From contig JAJBTD010000140.1 of NCBI GenBank assembly GCA_020861055.1, positions 1 through 6,637 of the forward strand: DNA of 6,637 nucleotides, given 5' to 3'. Position 1 is the first letter of the stretch. Each line of letters starts with the position of its first letter. The position numbers and the translations under genes are program-made. Source of the DNA: Clostridiales bacterium (GTDB lineage Bacteria > Bacillota > Clostridia > Oscillospirales > Oscillospiraceae). The notes below the pieces were generated by a model, which saw only the letters and a list, made by a program, of their open reading frames with translations, was not told where the DNA came from and did no database searches. This document shows, in pieces, positions 5,555 through 6,637 of this stretch.

Positions 5555-6241
5555 ATGCGAACGACCACACCGGCAGTCATCACTGTCTGGGGCGATTTTG
5601 CCTGCTGGACAAAACCGGAGTGCAAGGTGGAACGGCTGAGCTACCCCGTACCAACCCCCAGCGGCATCCGGGGACTGCTGGCCTCTATTTACTCCAAGCC
5701 GCCGGAATTTTACTGGCAGGTAAAGAAGATTGAAGTACTGAACCCCATTCGATTCACCACCTTCAAGCGCAACGTGGTCAAGAAAAAGCTGTCCTACAAC
5801 AAGAGCAATCCGGCCAAATCCATCATTTCCATTGAGGATGAGCGCACCCAGCGCCAGTCCGTGGTGCTAAAGGACGTGCGCTACCGCATCACGGCGGAGA
5901 TGGTGCTTCGCCCGGACTTTGGCGGCACGCCCCAGCAGCTCTATAACCAATTCCAGCGACGGGTGCAGCGGGGACAGAACTTTCTCCAGCCCTCAATGGG
6001 AACGCGGGAGTTTCCCGCCTACTACGAGTGGGGGGACACGGGAGAACTGCCCATCGACGAGAGCATCGACCTGGGACTGATGCTCTACGACGTGTTTGAC
6101 CTGCACAAATGGAAGGTGGGCAAAAAGGCGGAGCCGTCTGTCTCCCTCTATCGGGCCAGCATGGAGCGGGGCGTCATTCAGGTGCCGCCCTACGACTCCC
6201 CGCTGGTACTAAAACCGGGAAAGGGGGCGAAGTCATGCTGA
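5555..6241 (+). CDS. cas5c: CRISPR-associated protein Cas5 (Cas5c/Cas5d, type I-C-like)
   Basis: In type I-C systems, which lack Cas6, this RAMP-fold protein cuts the precursor crRNA, stays bound to the 5' handle and caps the Cascade backbone. The 228 residues align well with the family: VWGDFACWTKPECKVERLSY at the N-terminus, then PTPSGIRGLLASIY, VLNPIRF, DVRYRITAEM, GQNFLQPSMGTREFPA, and VIQVPPY near the end. Tyr46 (in SIYSKP) sits exactly where the catalytic Tyr46 of Bacillus halodurans Cas5d is. At the position of that protein's Lys116-His117, my hand alignment puts Gln128-Leu129 (in PQQLYNQFQRR), so the reported catalytic pair seems absent. The usual PYLGCREF block is here PSMGTREF. The start at 5555 follows GGAAGGAAGGGA; the frame is also open further upstream inside cas3, but homology begins here. 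It overlaps cas8c by 7 nt. Confidence 0.9.
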   Translation: MRTTTPAVITVWGDFACWTKPECKVERLSYPVPTPSGIRGLLASIYSKPPEFYWQVKKIEVLNPIRFTTFKRNVVKKKLSYNKSNPAKSIISIEDERTQRQSVVLKDVRYRITAEMVLRPDFGGTPQQLYNQFQRRVQRGQNFLQPSMGTREFPAYYEWGDTGELPIDESIDLGLMLYDVFDLHKWKVGKKAEPSVSLYRASMERGVIQVPPYDSPLVLKPGKGAKSC

Positions 6242-6637
6242 CCGAACTGGCCCAATACGCCCGCGATCACGGACTGGCAGCCCAGCCGGGATTTAAGCCA
6301 AAATCGGTGAAGGGATACATCCATCTGTCCGCAGACGGGACATTTACCGGCGTAGAGGTGCTGGAGAGGGGCGCGGAACCGGTCTACGCGCCGGACATCG
6401 GCTCCGCCGCCAACGGCACCCGATACTGTAACCCGCTGGTGGAAAAGGCCAAAATCCCCCTGTGTATGGTGGAGGACGAGAAGAAGGATAAAAACATCCC
6501 CACCAAGCATGACTTTTTCCTGTCCATGCTGGACAGCGGGGTGGAATACGAACCGAAATTCAGCGTGATCGCCCAGGCCCTCCGCGACCAGGAAACCCGT
6601 GACTCCATCATCTCCGCACTGGTGAAAAACAAGCTGA
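6235..6637 (+). CDS. cas8c: Cascade large subunit, Cas8c/Csd1-like, N-terminal part cut by window
   Basis: The large subunit of type I-C Cascade recognises the PAM and helps open the target DNA. The first 134 residues are visible. They begin MLTELAQYARDHGLAAQPGF, with a later NGTRYCNPLVEKAKIPL segment and KHDFFLSMLD near residues 92-101. The assignment rests mainly on position: third gene after cas3 and cas5, the standard I-C order, with an ATGCTGA overlap to cas5 that suggests translational coupling. A purine-rich AAAGGGGG lies upstream. The opening pattern of ELxxYARxxGL, a GF-KPK-V segment and a leading beta strand is reminiscent of some Csd1 proteins. However, the Arg-Thr-Ser-Gly-Ile segment of the common form is not visible. 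The family is therefore likely but the sequence is divergent; the rest of the gene is outside the window. Confidence 0.72.
   Translation, partial: MLTELAQYARDHGLAAQPGFKPKSVKGYIHLSADGTFTGVEVLERGAEPVYAPDIGSAANGTRYCNPLVEKAKIPLCMVEDEKKDKNIPTKHDFFLSMLDSGVEYEPKFSVIAQALRDQETRDSIISALVKNKL
6298..6311 (+). repeat. Direct repeat copy 2, inside cas8c
   Basis: Exact 14-bp match to 3257-3270, covering about codons 22-26 of cas8c (Pro-Lys-Ser-Val-Lys). Whether it is functional or a coincidence cannot be decided from the window. Confidence 0.45.

Overview
The window looks like part of a chromosome from a spore-forming, moderately GC-rich gut-type Clostridia (Oscillospiraceae-like). This is suggested by a sporulation sigma factor of the SigK family, strong Shine-Dalgarno sites, and a clostridial-style glycogen branching enzyme. 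The placement is inferred from gene content and codon use, not from a marker gene.

Left part (1-2542), core-genome genes. A 1,4-alpha-glucan branching enzyme of the eukaryotic-like GH13_8 type is on the minus strand. It starts at a TTG at 1325 and runs off the left edge. A good sigma-A-type promoter (1431-1459) and a perfect 10-bp inverted repeat (1465-1498) lie upstream of it. A 61-codon unknown gene (1616-1801, plus strand) ends in a rho-independent terminator. It converges with an uninterrupted sigK gene (1847-2542, minus strand) that encodes a hydrophobic pro-sequence.

Middle part (2543-3333), about 790 bp without a confident gene. It holds the sigK upstream region, a strong 12-bp hairpin (2812-2849), and a 115-codon open minus-strand frame (2870-3217) with no ATG, which may be a gene remnant. 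The promoter of the cas operon lies at its right end.

Right part (3334-6637), plus strand: the start of a type I-C-like CRISPR-Cas operon in the order cas3 - cas5 (Cas5c/d) - cas8c (cut by the right edge). The genes are tightly packed, with a 16-nt gap and then a 7-nt overlap. Cas3 carries intact HD-nuclease and DExH-helicase motifs. Cas5 keeps the catalytic-type tyrosine at position 46. However, it appears to lack the Lys-His pair described in Bacillus halodurans Cas5d, and the Cas8c N-terminus looks unlike the common Csd1 form. The locus may therefore be a divergent I-C branch. No CRISPR repeats are visible; in I-C loci the array usually lies past cas7-cas4-cas1-cas2, outside this window.

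The least-explained observations are regulatory. There is a palindrome across the cas -35 box. A 14-bp exact repeat is shared between the cas upstream region and the cas8c coding sequence. A conserved block is shared by the upstream regions of the branching-enzyme gene and sigK.
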